A DNA stretch of 64,000 bases, taken from positions 186,001 through 250,000 of the forward strand of contig OY253651.1 in the NCBI GenBank assembly GCA_958009055.1. The letters are read 5' to 3'. A model generated the notes under the pieces. That model was not told the DNA's origin. It saw only the letters and a list, made by a program, of their open reading frames with translations, and did not search any database. How positions within the stretch are numbered: position 1 is the stretch's first letter; each line of letters starts with the position of its first letter. The position numbers were made by a program, and so were the translations under genes. Shown piece by piece: positions 11,233-20,828 of this stretch. Source of the stretch: Choricystis sp. odSpoLacu1 (taxonomy: Eukaryota > Chlorophyta > Trebouxiophyceae).

Positions 11233-13237
11233 TCACTCAAACGCGGCCACCTGGGGCGCCAGCTTGCGCCGCCTCGCGCTGCCGCCATCCCCCAGCGAGG
11301 GCGAAGGCACGCCCGCCGGGCTGGGGGAGGCGTCGCCCGGCGTCGCGGGCCGCTTGGCCGGCAGCAACGGCGCGCCGCCGCCGTCGCCGCCGCCGCCGCC
11401 GCCCTCGCTTGACCCGCCGGCGGTGGCGGTGGAGGCGGCGCCGCCCCCGCCGGCGCCACCGTCCCTGCCGCCCCGGCCCGAGGCGGGGGCGGCGGGGTGG
11501 GTGGGGGGCGTGGCGTCGGGGGGCGCGGCGTCGGGGGACGCGTCGGCGCCGACCAACCCCGGCAACCGCGACAAGTCGGACGCATCGCGCAACGCGTCCG
11601 GGTTGGGGGTGCAGTGGCCGCGCGGCTTGTGGTTGGAGAAGAAGTTGGCCAGGCGGGAGCGGGAGACGGCCCACTGGGAGCAGAAGGCTTCGCGGACGGA
11701 GGGTTTGACCGTCGCGAGCGTCCACCCGGTAGCGTCCCCAAACGCGCGCAGGGCGGCCACCTGGTCGTCCGAGAACCGAGGCCTCTGCGTCGGCCTTCGT
11801 TGACGCGGGACGCCGTTGGGGAGGGTGCCCTTGGGCGCGTACTCGGGGTCGTAGCCGTCGGGCAACGGCTCGGGGAGCGGTGCGGGGCGGCGGAAGCGGG
11901 GCGGGATGTGGGCCGACCCGGGGGCCAGGGGGGGGGGGGGGAGGGTGCGCCGCCGTCGGGTATGTCACCCGGGCGCCCGGGGGGGGGTGGGGGCCGCCCG
12001 CGGCGGCGGCGGCGGCCAGGGCGGCGACGCCGGTGGGGGGGGGGGTGGACGGCGCGCCGCCCGCGCGCGCGCGGCGGCGCGCGCGGGGATGGCCGCCCCC
12101 AAGTCCACCCCCAGCACCGCCGCCGCGGCAGCCGCGCACAGCACGAGGTCCGCCAACCCCGCCCCCAGCGGGTCGGCGCCCTCCATCCTGCGGGCGGCGG
12201 GCGGCGCGGTCGCCGCGCCGCCGTCGCCGAGCAGCCAGGCCAGTGCCGCAGCCACGTCGCACGCTTCCGCGACGGCGGCAGCGGCGGCAGCGGCTAAAGG
12301 AGCAGACGCACGCCCAGACGATGGAGGCACGTGGTCGCCGCCCACCCGGACGGAGGGGGAGAGAGCGGTGCGGCGGACAGAGTCGAGGTCGAGTGGGGAG
12401 AAGGGCGTGTGGAGCGGGCGGGGTGGCGGGGGCGGGGGCGGCGGCGCGGGTGCAACGGCGACCGCCTGCGACTGCTTCGGCTGCGCCGGCACGTCGGCTG
12501 CGGCCGCAGCGGCTGCCAGGGCGGACACCAGGGCAGCGACGTCGGCCGACCAGTCGCGCTGGGGGGGCGGACCCCCGGCCACAGACGGGGGCGGCGGCCG
12601 CGGGGCCGCGACAAACGCGGACGCAGCCGTGGCCGCGGGCGCGCCGACCGAGGGGGCGGCGGCGGAGGTGGCAACTGCGGGGACGAGGGGGGTGGCGCCG
12701 TCGTTGGCGGCGAGGGCTTGGCAGACTGGGGAGGGTGGGTGGAGGGAGAGGTGTGTAGGGAGAAAGGAAAGGGGAGCGACGCGCGGAGATCCCCGCCGCG
12801 CGCCACGCCTTCCACCCCTCCACCCTCTCGCGTGTGACCCCACAAACACACCACTAGAGCACGTTTGCTGCATACCTGCGGCGAATACGGACAGGGAGGC
12901 GTCGGGGACGGGGGCGCCAAGGGGAGCTGTTGGGGGGGGGGGGGGGGAACGGAATCCACGCGCGTGAGCGTGGGATGGGTGTTGAACGGCGGGCAGCGGG
13001 GTGCACGCCCCGCCCCCCAGCCCGCCCCACACGCCAGCTGACAGGCCCTAGTGCGCCGCAGGCGGGCGGGACGGGCGGGTGGGGCGTGGGAGTCCCCGCG
13101 CGCGAGCCGTGCGCCAGCGAGCCTTTTCTCTCGTGCGCACCTGGCCGTTCCGGCGCGGGGGCCGCGTCCAGGGCCGCCAGCACGGCGGACGCCAGGTCCC
13201 CGCCCGCGTCGGGCGCGCCTAAGCTGGGAGCATCCAT
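11233..13237 (-). CDS. Homeodomain protein resembling the ZF-HD class
   Basis: Exons on the minus strand are 13237-13141, 12926-12876 and 12725-11233, joined in phase 1 both times (MDAPSLGAPDAGG ... APERP, then APLGAPVPDASLSVFAA, then VCQALAAND). A long Ala/Pro-rich region leads to a homeodomain-like block: RPRFSDDQVAALRAFGDATG, then VREAFCSQWAVSRSRLANFF and SNHKPRG. Spacing and the Trp after GDATG recall plant zinc-finger homeodomain proteins (RTKFT..QK..M..FAE..GW ... FC.E.GV.R..FKVWMHNNKH). I see no zinc finger before it. A Gly-rich tail ends in RRRKLAPQVAAFE. Frame changes occur at G11 (12035-12045) and G14 (11928-11941). The role as a transcription factor is inferred. Length is about 546 residues. 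Confidence 0.6.
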
Positions 13238-13962
13238 TGAGGGAGGGGACAGGGAAGCGGGGGAGGGGCGGCGGCGGCGCGGGGGCGCAGCCAAAAACTA
13301 AAAGCAAGAGGTTAAAAAAAATGCGGCTTTCTTTGAGAAACGAGGAACGTTTCACCTATATATTTCTCGGGGCACACAAAAACAGAGATACCAGTGTTTT
13401 ACACGCGCGGACAGTGTGCAGCGGTAGCGCCATGGCCTTTTTCGTGTGTGGGGACACAAAACAAAACAAAAAACGAAAAAGAAAAAAACGCGCCGCACCG
13501 CACCCCCTCCGCAAAACAAAAACAAAAGGGCCTCAGCTTGTGTTGTCCCCCGGTCGGCCCGCACACGCACGGCAAAAAGAAACGTAGGAATCATTGTTTG
13601 TACAAAAAAGTGTCTCTCCCCCCGTGTGTTCGTTGTTTCGCACTAGCGCAAGTGTTTGTGCCTGTGAGGGAAAAAAGGCAAAAGCCCCCCCCGTCTCCAC
13701 ACAAAAAATCAAAAAGCGGGAGGGCGCGGCGTCACAATGTCGACTCGCGCGCTTGGACCGCATACATAAAAGGCGGAGGCGGAGGGGGTGGAGGCAGCGC
13801 GCCGCGCGCGGGCGCGGAAACGAAAGAAAGAAATGAAAACACACGTTTTTTTGGGGGGGGGAGCACAAACAAGGGACGCAAAAGCACGGCATCAAACATG
13901 AACAGGAAACATGGGAACGAACAGGGCAGAGAGAGGGGCGCGGTGAGGGTTTCATTTTTGAC
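13238..13962. other. Intergenic region, about 0.7 kb
   Basis: It lies upstream of the homeodomain gene and downstream of the PAM2 candidate. It has A-rich stretches unusual for this DNA (13315-13530), including CTATATATTT at 13356-13365, a possible TATA element for the homeodomain gene about 120 bases away. No exon was recognised. Confidence 0.35.
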
Positions 13963-14628
13963 TCAGCGCACCGCGACTGCAGGGACCGGCGTGTCCGCCG
14001 CTGCCGCCTCCTCGGCCGCGAGATCATTCTCCACCAGCTGCGAGATCCAGGCGTCGCACGCCTCCATCTCCTCCAGCTCGGCGTCGGTGGGGGGCGGCGG
14101 GGTCTGGGGAGGAGGGGGAGGTGTGGAGGGAGAAAGGGTTGGTGGAAAGCGCCGCGGCAGGGGGCGAGAGCGACGAGGCAGGGGGGGGGGGGAGGCTTCT
14201 CCCGCGCGCGCGCCGTCACACGCCGCCACGTTCGTCTCTCCACGACCCACCAGCGTGCCGCAAGACTGGCTCCGACAGCGTGGGCGGGGGGCGCAGGGGG
14301 CCGGGGTCAGGCGGGGGGCGCGCGGCGGACGGGCGCAGCGCGGGAGGGGGCGAAATGCGAAAGTGACGCGCGTGTGTGGTCCCCGCGCGCGCCCGCCGCC
14401 TCGCCACTCTCGCCCCCCTCCGCCCATTCAGCCGCCGCCGACCGCCCACCGGTGCCTGCGCGCGGGCGGGCGTGGCCGGACAGGCGCGCGGTGACGCAGC
14501 GGGCGCGGGGCGCCCTGGGGTTCTTGGGTGAGGCCCCCCGAAGCACGTCCCCTCCCGCCACGCACCCAGTCCGCTGCGGGCGGGCTTTGTGGCACAAAGG
14601 CTGGCGCGTCTGCGCGAAGGGAAGACAT
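13963..14628 (-). CDS. Candidate small protein with a PAM2-like motif (exons uncertain)
   Basis: The ATG at 14628 begins MSSLRADAPAFVPQSPP, which matches the PAM2 motif that binds the MLLE domain of poly(A)-binding protein (consensus S-x-L-N-x-x-A-x-x-F-V-P). A donor GTGCGTGGC follows GCGGACTGG. A convincing last exon begins after CTCCCCAG near 14104: ACCCCGCCG, reading TDAELEEMEACDAWISQLVE, and stopping at 13963. The middle is unclear. One option is an exon ending CGGCACGCTG before GTGGGTCG (phase 0). Plant ERD15/CID1 proteins combine an N-terminal PAM2 with a short acidic C-terminus, a similar plan. Treat the span, not the exon set, as the call. Confidence 0.4.
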
Positions 14629-15970
14629 GGTGGTGGTGGTGGGTGGGCAAGAAAGCGGGGGAGGGCGGAGGATGGGAGTGGTGGTTTTTTGTGCTTTTGT
14701 TGTTTTTGCCGCGGCCCGCAGGCCGGGCGTGCGCGCGACCGTGCCTCTTTCCATACACGAGACTGCGTCTCAGCAGTCTGCTGTCATCTGATCCTCGCCT
14801 GCACAGCGGCAGGGGAGCGGGAGTGGAACGCGGGCGGAGCACTGTTGCTTTCGTTCGCCGAAGCTAGGCAGGAAAAGAACACACCCACGGGCGGGCGGCT
14901 GGCCTTTTGCGCTGGCGGGAGAGACGCTGGGATTGAGCTTGCGCGCTTGGTGTGCGTATGCAGTTGGGGGAGACAGAGGCCACAGGCAGCGGCACAATAA
15001 GGCTAGGGTCGAGGGGCCGAAACGACGTCCACGCCTCCCCCTCCCCCCGGCCGTCGCGGCGTCACTCCACGCCATTTCCTCCCCGTCCCCCTTTCACAAG
15101 CTGTAAGACACACATCCTCGCCTCCAGAAGGAGCGGGAGCAGCCGCCAGCCACGCGCAGCGCGACCAGGCAGGGACACCGAATTGGCGGCCGCCGCATTT
15201 TCGGTGTTTTAAATTTAAAACAATGATCACCCTTCCCACCCGTGGCCTCGCCAAGGCGAGAGCCACGAGTGCCCTCTCTCAACGCCAGTGGATGAGTTGG
15301 AGAAGAGGGGGGGGGGGGTTCAGAGGGGACTTTGCGCTGCCTTAGAGTAACAAGGTATGAGTGAGGCGCCAGCGAATCGCACAGCCGTGCGCCCGCAATC
15401 CAATCATCATTTTCCTTGGGAAGGAAATCATTGTTGAGACCCCGCCGGAGTTTTTAATTCCGACGAGTTCTGGGCGGGAGGGATAAGCGACAGCGAACAA
15501 AACGCACAAAGGAAAAACTCGCCACTCCACACTCTCCTTCCCCAGCTCCAACGGTGCGTGTGTTCTTCTCTCTCTGACGCGCCCCCCATCCGGCCACGAC
15601 ACGTCCTTCCGCGTCTGTCGGGACGGGGCGCAGACCGGGCGCGGGCGCGGGGCACCGGAAAACCCTGCGCGACCGCGCTCCTGGCCGCCACTCGCGCACC
15701 GCGGCACCTTTGCCACCCGCGCCGCCCCCGCCCGCGTGTCGGCTGCGGCCGCGAGCGCAGGCCGCACCCCCACCGCCGGCATCTGGGGCGCAGGGCACTG
15801 GGGAGAGACGGAGGAGGGGGGGCGCGGGGCGGCGATTTGCGACGGGCCGCTGGCCACTCCCGCGCGCTTGCGCGACCCTCTCACACCTACCCACCCCCCT
15901 CTCCCCGACACACAGCACGAGTTTGCGACCACCAGCGAACACGCACGCACCCACGCAACCACACAACACC
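14629..15970. other. Intergenic region, about 1.3 kb, between divergent genes
   Basis: Both flanking genes point outward, so this is promoter space. It contains an AT-only palindrome TTTTAAATTTAAAA at 15207-15220, a set of hairpins at 15365-15478 that could be a small structured RNA, and CT/CA-rich sequence (15885-15970) before the EXECUTER start. No coding exon convinced me. Confidence 0.4.
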
Positions 15971-17998
15971 ATGCGCACCGCGCTCGCGCGCCGGCCGCCG
16001 ACACGCGCGCCCCTGCGCCGCGCGCCGCGCGCACGCCCGGCCGCGCCTCTTCGCGCTGCGCCCGCGCCCGCGCCCACCACCGCGCCCCCCACCTGGGACG
16101 AGTGGACCGCCACCTTTGACCAGGCCGACGACACCGCCGACGCGGCCGATGACGCGGCGGCCGCGCTGGACGCCGCCGTCGCCGCGCAAGACTTTTCGGG
16201 CGCGGCCGCCGCCAAAGCGACTCTGGACGCCCTGGCCTCCCAGGACGGCGTCGCCCGCGTCACCGCCGCCCTGGCGGCTGCTGTGGAGAGGGAGGACTAC
16301 GCGACAGCAGCTGCCCTCGCAGACGCAGGGGCGACTCGTCTGGTCGGCTGGTGGGCCGCTGCCCCCTCCCGCGGCGACCCGGGCGGCCACGTCCTGCGCG
16401 TCGCCCGCGACATCGGGCGCTACTCGGGCGCCGCCCTGCGCGCCGGCGACTTTGCGGATGCCGCGGCCGACGTGGCGGGGGCTGATGGAGTCGCGAGGAT
16501 CGACGGCCACGACACAGGCGCCCCTGCGCTGGAGCTTTTTGTTCTCATCAATGAACAAGACGGCAGCGAGGCCACCGCCCTCTCACCCTCCTCTATCGCC
16601 ACCCAGGCCGCCGTGCTGAGGCCCGTGTTCGACCTGGACGACGATTCGGACGATGATGATGCAACCCCGGGTTCCCCCGCCTCCCCGCGTGCGCCCTCAT
16701 CCTCCTCCTCCCTCTCCGCCTCAGGCGTCACCGTCTCCGTGGCCCCCGTCGCCCCGGGAGGCGGCCCCCTGGCCTCCCGCGCGGGCGCCGCCCTGCGCGT
16801 CGACGTGTCGATTCCTGACGCATCGGACGACTCGGACGGCGATGACGCCGCCGACGACGCGTCCATCGCGGCCCACATCGTGGACGCGTTCGACGCGGCC
16901 CAGCAGCGCCAGCGGCGGCGCCCAGACGCGGGCGCCGACGCGGACGATGAGGATGACGCAGAGCCCTCTGGCACCAATGGCTACGTCGTCGCCGTCTCAT
17001 CCGCATTTGACGTGGAGCGGGCGCCGGCCACCATCACGTGGCACAGCGCCGACAAGTTCACGCTGCACGCGGGCGGGGATGAGGGGGAGGAGGAGGAGGA
17101 GGAGGACCGCACTCCGCGCCGCCCGCGCCCCGTCTCCCTGGCGCGCGCCGCGGCCGCCGCCTTCCCCGACTGGGACTCGGACGACGCGGATGTGATTGTG
17201 ATGGACGCGAGTGATGAGGAGGAGGAGGAGGAGGAGGAAGAGAGCGCGCGCCCCGCGCGCTCCCCCCGCCTCCCCCCTCCCTCGGGCGCCACCCTCGACG
17301 CCCTGCGCGCCGCCGCCGCCGACGTCGCCCGCCACGTGCGCGCCGCGGCCGACGCCGCGGGCGCGGGCCCCCTGCCCCTGTCCGAAGACGAACTCGCAGA
17401 GTATGTGCGGGGGTCGGTGGCCGACGCACTCTCCGGCGCCCTGGGCGCCGACGCCGACGACTCCCCCTCCTCCTCCCCCTCCTTTGGCGCCGGCTTTGCT
17501 CCCGTCGCGGGCGGCATCACGGGTGATGTGACCTACACCCGCCTGCCCACCGGCCCTGTGTCCACCGACCCATTCGACGGGCTGTACATCGGGTCGTTTG
17601 GTGGGGACGGCCCGGAGCTGCTCCACATCCAGCGCGCCGGCCCCACCGACGCAGGCACCGCCATCGCCACCCGGGTGGCGGCGGACGGGGCGCCAGGGTG
17701 CCCGCGTGCAGGGGAGGCCCGCTTCCGCGCGTCCATCGGGCGGCGCGACAGGTTGAGCGGGGAGGGGCCATACCCTCCCGAACTGGGCGTGCGCGCCCGC
17801 TACCGGGGCACCGCCTACGTGGGCGGCTCCGACGGTGTCGCCCCAGTGGAGGGCGAACTCCTCCTGTTCTCGGGGCGGGCCCCCGTGACGCGGGGGGCGG
17901 CGATGGGGTTTGTGTGGGGCGGCGTCGGCGAGCGGAGGCATTTGGTGCTGATGAGCCGCGTGTCGCTGGATGATCCCGCGGTGGCCCCGGCCCACTGA
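15971..17998 (+). CDS. EX1: EXECUTER homolog, plastid singlet-oxygen signalling protein
   Basis: One exon encodes 675 residues. The first 40 residues are Arg/Ala/Pro-rich with no acids, a plastid transit peptide. A UVR-like motif follows (AAQDFSGAAAAKATLDALAS). The EXECUTER core appears in two blocks. The first is LVGWWAAAP, HVLRVARDIGRYSG and APALELFVLI. The second is DPFDGLYIGSFGGDGPELLH, RFRASIGRRDRLSGEGPYPP, VEGELLLFSGR and FVWGG. Acidic inserts (runs of Asp and Glu) separate the blocks. In Arabidopsis EX1 and EX2 are thylakoid-associated and required for nuclear responses to singlet oxygen; EX1 is degraded by FtsH. The second block matches the DUF3506-type C-terminus almost step by step. 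I chose the ATG in ACACCATG because upstream codons are simple sequence. Confidence 0.88.
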   Translation: MRTALARRPPTRAPLRRAPRARPAAPLRAAPAPAPTTAPPTWDEWTATFDQADDTADAADDAAAALDAAVAAQDFSGAAAAKATLDALASQDGVARVTAALAAAVEREDYATAAALADAGATRLVGWWAAAPSRGDPGGHVLRVARDIGRYSGAALRAGDFADAAADVAGADGVARIDGHDTGAPALELFVLINEQDGSEATALSPSSIATQAAVLRPVFDLDDDSDDDDATPGSPASPRAPSSSSSLSASGVTVSVAPVAPGGGPLASRAGAALRVDVSIPDASDDSDGDDAADDASIAAHIVDAFDAAQQRQRRRPDAGADADDEDDAEPSGTNGYVVAVSSAFDVERAPATITWHSADKFTLHAGGDEGEEEEEEDRTPRRPRPVSLARAAAAAFPDWDSDDADVIVMDASDEEEEEEEEESARPARSPRLPPPSGATLDALRAAAADVARHVRAAADAAGAGPLPLSEDELAEYVRGSVADALSGALGADADDSPSSSPSFGAGFAPVAGGITGDVTYTRLPTGPVSTDPFDGLYIGSFGGDGPELLHIQRAGPTDAGTAIATRVAADGAPGCPRAGEARFRASIGRRDRLSGEGPYPPELGVRARYRGTAYVGGSDGVAPVEGELLLFSGRAPVTRGAAMGFVWGGVGERRHLVLMSRVSLDDPAVAPAH

Positions 17999-18189
17999 TT
18001 GTGCGTGTGCGTGTCCATTTTTTGTCATGCCTTGTGTGTGTGTCTTCTTTCAAGCTGCCTCTTTGTAAAACCAAAAACGCGAAAAATCGAAAATCAAAAG
18101 CAAATTGGTTAAAACCACAAAAACCGCCGCATTCGACCGCGCATTGGGCTCCTGCCCGCGTGGCGCGAGCTGCGCCACGCTATCCACAG

Positions 18190-19290
18190 ATGCATACGCG
18201 TACCCTGGTGCGCGTGGGGCGGCCACACCCGCTGTCACGACGGCAGCGGCTTGCAAACCGCCGCCAACCACCACGCCTCACCCTCACCCACGCCTGGGGC
18301 CGCCCCACCGACCCCGCGGCCTGGGACCTGTCGCCCGAGTGGTATGGCCGCTCTGGTGGTGGCTACGGCCGAGATGATGGCGTGGTTGTGTACCGCGCCC
18401 CTTCATCCGCCGCCAACGGAGAAGTGACCGTCACTGCCCACCCCTGCTCCATCCCCGGCCGAGAATGGAGGGTCTTGAGGTTCAACGACACGCGCCAGAG
18501 TGTGGCCCAAGTGGTGGTGGTTGAGGGCGGCGACGCGGTGAGTGATCCACGGGCGGCTGCTTTCGAATACGTCAAAACCATGCTCTCCCTCTCCCTGGCC
18601 GTCACACACCCCACTCCATCCCCCTCCATCCTGTGCCTGGGCGTGGGTGGAGGTAGTGTGCCCCTGGCGTTGGCGGCGGCCGGGGCGGGGCGCGTCGTGG
18701 GGGTGGACCTCGACTCTGCTGTGTTGGCGGCCGCGCCCTCTATGGGAGTCACCCACCCCCTGCCACCCGGCGTGGACCTGGTGTGCGGTGACGCAGTGAC
18801 ATACGTCATGGACTACGCAGGCCCCCCATTCGATTTAATCGTTGTTGACTGTTTTGATGGGCACGACCGAGTCCCCCCTGCGCTCACGACTGCCCCCTTC
18901 CTGACCCGCCTGGCGGCTGTTCTGCATCCGGGCCACGGGGCTGCCATCTACAACCTCCATTGTGGCCCGGGCAAGCCGGTGTGGAAGGCGTTGGCGGCGA
19001 GTTTAGGGGGTGGGCCGTCTGGGCCGCGGTTTGACACGTCAGACGGATCCCCTGGCGCCGCCGCGCTGGCCGCCGCCACTTCATTAGCAGACGCCGTCAT
19101 TGGGCCCGACCACCTCCACCTGTCGGCCGTCGTGTCTGCCCGGCGTCAACAGAACGCGATCGCGGTGGCAGCGTGCGGCATGCGGCGCGACGGCGACGCG
19201 CTGGCGGCCGCCGCTGCTGCAGCAGGCGACGAGGCGGGGCTGCCGTTTGACGCGGCGGACAGGGCCACGTTTGGCTTGTGGTTTGTGTGA
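18190..19290 (+). CDS. Spermidine-synthase-like SAM-dependent methyltransferase, plastid-targeted
   Basis: A single exon encodes 366 residues. The chosen ATG opens a basic leader (MHTRTLVRVGRPHPLSRRQR) typical of organelle import. The nucleotide-binding motif I is ILCLGVGGGSVPLAL, the acidic ribose-binding end of strand 2 is VVGVDLD, motif II is VDLVCGDAVTYV, and strand 4 is FDLIVVDCFDGHDRVP. This is the Rossmann core shared by spermidine synthases and the plant SAM-methyltransferase proteins related to them. I do not see the polyamine gatekeeping pattern, so a methyltransferase of unknown substrate is more likely. The gene lies 190 bases after EXECUTER on the same strand, and the gap is A-rich. 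Confidence 0.75.
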   Translation: MHTRTLVRVGRPHPLSRRQRLANRRQPPRLTLTHAWGRPTDPAAWDLSPEWYGRSGGGYGRDDGVVVYRAPSSAANGEVTVTAHPCSIPGREWRVLRFNDTRQSVAQVVVVEGGDAVSDPRAAAFEYVKTMLSLSLAVTHPTPSPSILCLGVGGGSVPLALAAAGAGRVVGVDLDSAVLAAAPSMGVTHPLPPGVDLVCGDAVTYVMDYAGPPFDLIVVDCFDGHDRVPPALTTAPFLTRLAAVLHPGHGAAIYNLHCGPGKPVWKALAASLGGGPSGPRFDTSDGSPGAAALAAATSLADAVIGPDHLHLSAVVSARRQQNAIAVAACGMRRDGDALAAAAAAAGDEAGLPFDAADRATFGLWFV

Positions 19291-19374
19291 TTAATGAAGA
19301 TAAGGAACTAGTTTTTTTTTGCACTCTCTCGCACTCCTCAAAAACACACACCCACAGCTCTCTCTCCCTCTCCC

Positions 19375-20550
19375 TCAAGAGCAGCACGCCGACCGCGCCG
19401 GCCGCCCGGGTGCCGGCTCCGCCAGCGTGATGCCGCCCGGCGCGGCGCCGGGGGTGGTGGGGCTGCCGCCGCCGGGGCCGCCAGCGCCGCCGCCGCGGGG
19501 GACGCGTCCCGCCAGGTCCTCAAACACGGCCGCCACGTTGGCCCCCGTCTTGGCGGAAGTCTCCCAGAAGCGGAGCCCGTTGTCGTCGGCGTAGGCGCGC
19601 GCGTCGGACGTGGGGACGGCGCGGGACGAGCCAGCGTTGGCGTCTGCCAGGTCTGACTTGTTGCCAGCCAGAGCAATAGCGAGGCTGGGGCTCGCCTGGC
19701 GCTGCAGCTCGCGCACCCAGGCCTGGGCCCGGGCAAAGGAGTCGGGGGAGGTGACGTCGTAGACGACGACGGCGGCGGCGGCGCCACTGTTGTCGGGGGG
19801 TGGTGGGGAGGCGAAGGGTGAGGCAAAAAAAATAAAACAAACACACACACACACGACGCACACACCGTCCCTTTCCTCTATTTCCACACGCACCGGTAGT
19901 ACATGGGGGCCAGGCTGTGGTACCGCTCCTGGCCGGCGGTGTCCCTGGGGAAAGAGAGGGAAGGACAAGGGTGGTCGGCGTCGCAGCGTAAAGAAAGGGA
20001 GGCGCTCTCCCCTCCCTTCCCACACTCACAAACCAACTCACCAAATCTCAAACTTGACGCCCTGATCGGGCATCGCCTTGGTCAGGAAGGCGGCGCCGAT
20101 GGTGGACTCCTGTGTGTGGGTGGAAGGAAGGAGGGCGGAAGATGGGTGGGTTGCTTCCGCGCGGCCAGCGGACACCCGAGGGCGCGAGCGAAAAAAACAA
20201 CAGCGCGCGCGTTGGGTCAGGGCGGCAGCCGGTTTTTGCCCGTCACGAGAACATGAGCATCAAGCCGTGTCGCAGGCAGTGGTGACCAGGGCCACAGCGG
20301 GCGGGGTTGGGCGAGGCAGGCGAGGAGGCATTCCCAGGGGGGCGCCATCCGCGCGAGTTTTTTGCAGGGTTTTCTTTCCGCCCGACCGCCACCCAAACCC
20401 CCGGCCTCTCGCGCACACACGCACACGCCCCTCACCCACCTGAAAATCGTGGAACTGGCCTTTCACAAAGCGCAGCACGAGGGACGACTTGCCTGCGCCC
20501 ATGTCGCCCAGCAGCACCAGCTTGGCGGGGGCCAGGGCGTCGCCCAGCAT
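19375..20550 (-). CDS. RAB5: Rab5-type small GTPase
   Basis: Four exons (20550-20440, 20109-20042, 19944-19894, 19786-19375) encode 213 residues; every join is in phase. The GTP-binding motifs are all present: P-loop GDMGAGKSS, switch [11 protein letters not shown], switch [20 protein letters not shown], base-binding NKSD and ETSAK. The effector region STIGAAFLT and the [18 protein letters not shown] stretch are diagnostic of the Rab5/RabF group, which controls fusion of early endosomes and vacuolar transport. The tail ends ARSACCS, a double-cysteine geranylgeranylation signal. Gly replaces the usual Ser/Lys between GDM and AGKS, which is common in Rabs. A Gly/Pro-rich insert precedes the tail. 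The first intron (330 bases) is the longest. Confidence 0.9.
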
Positions 20551-20828
20551 TGTGTGGGTGGGTGGGTGGGTGACGAGAGGAGGGTGGGGGCGAGGACGTG
20601 CGCCAGCACGCGCGCGGTTTTTATTTCAGGCCCCGCGTTTTCTCGTGGGGTGTGTCGAACCGTGTCTTCGTTGGTTTGCGCCTGCGCCTCGCGCGTCGTG
20701 CAGCCTTTTTTCCTGTATGTGTGTGTGTGCCGGCAACACGCCTTGCGCGCGTGAGCTCAGCACACGCTCCACGCATCGCCCCCACATCCAACACCCCCAC
20801 ACACGCACGCCGCCACACCACACCCCCA

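Noticed and set aside
14770..15075. Minus-strand ORF starting MAWSDAATAGG as a gene
   Set aside because: No domain, no splice link to the PAM2 candidate, and composition like the other shadow frames.
15330..15480. U4 snRNA
   Set aside because: Only the first few bases (CTTTGCGCT) resemble plant U4. The kink-turn, the U6-pairing stem and a good Sm site are missing.
15710..15970. Upstream extension of the EXECUTER ORF
   Set aside because: The extension is Pro/Arg simple sequence. The ATG at 15971 in ACACCATG begins a normal transit peptide.
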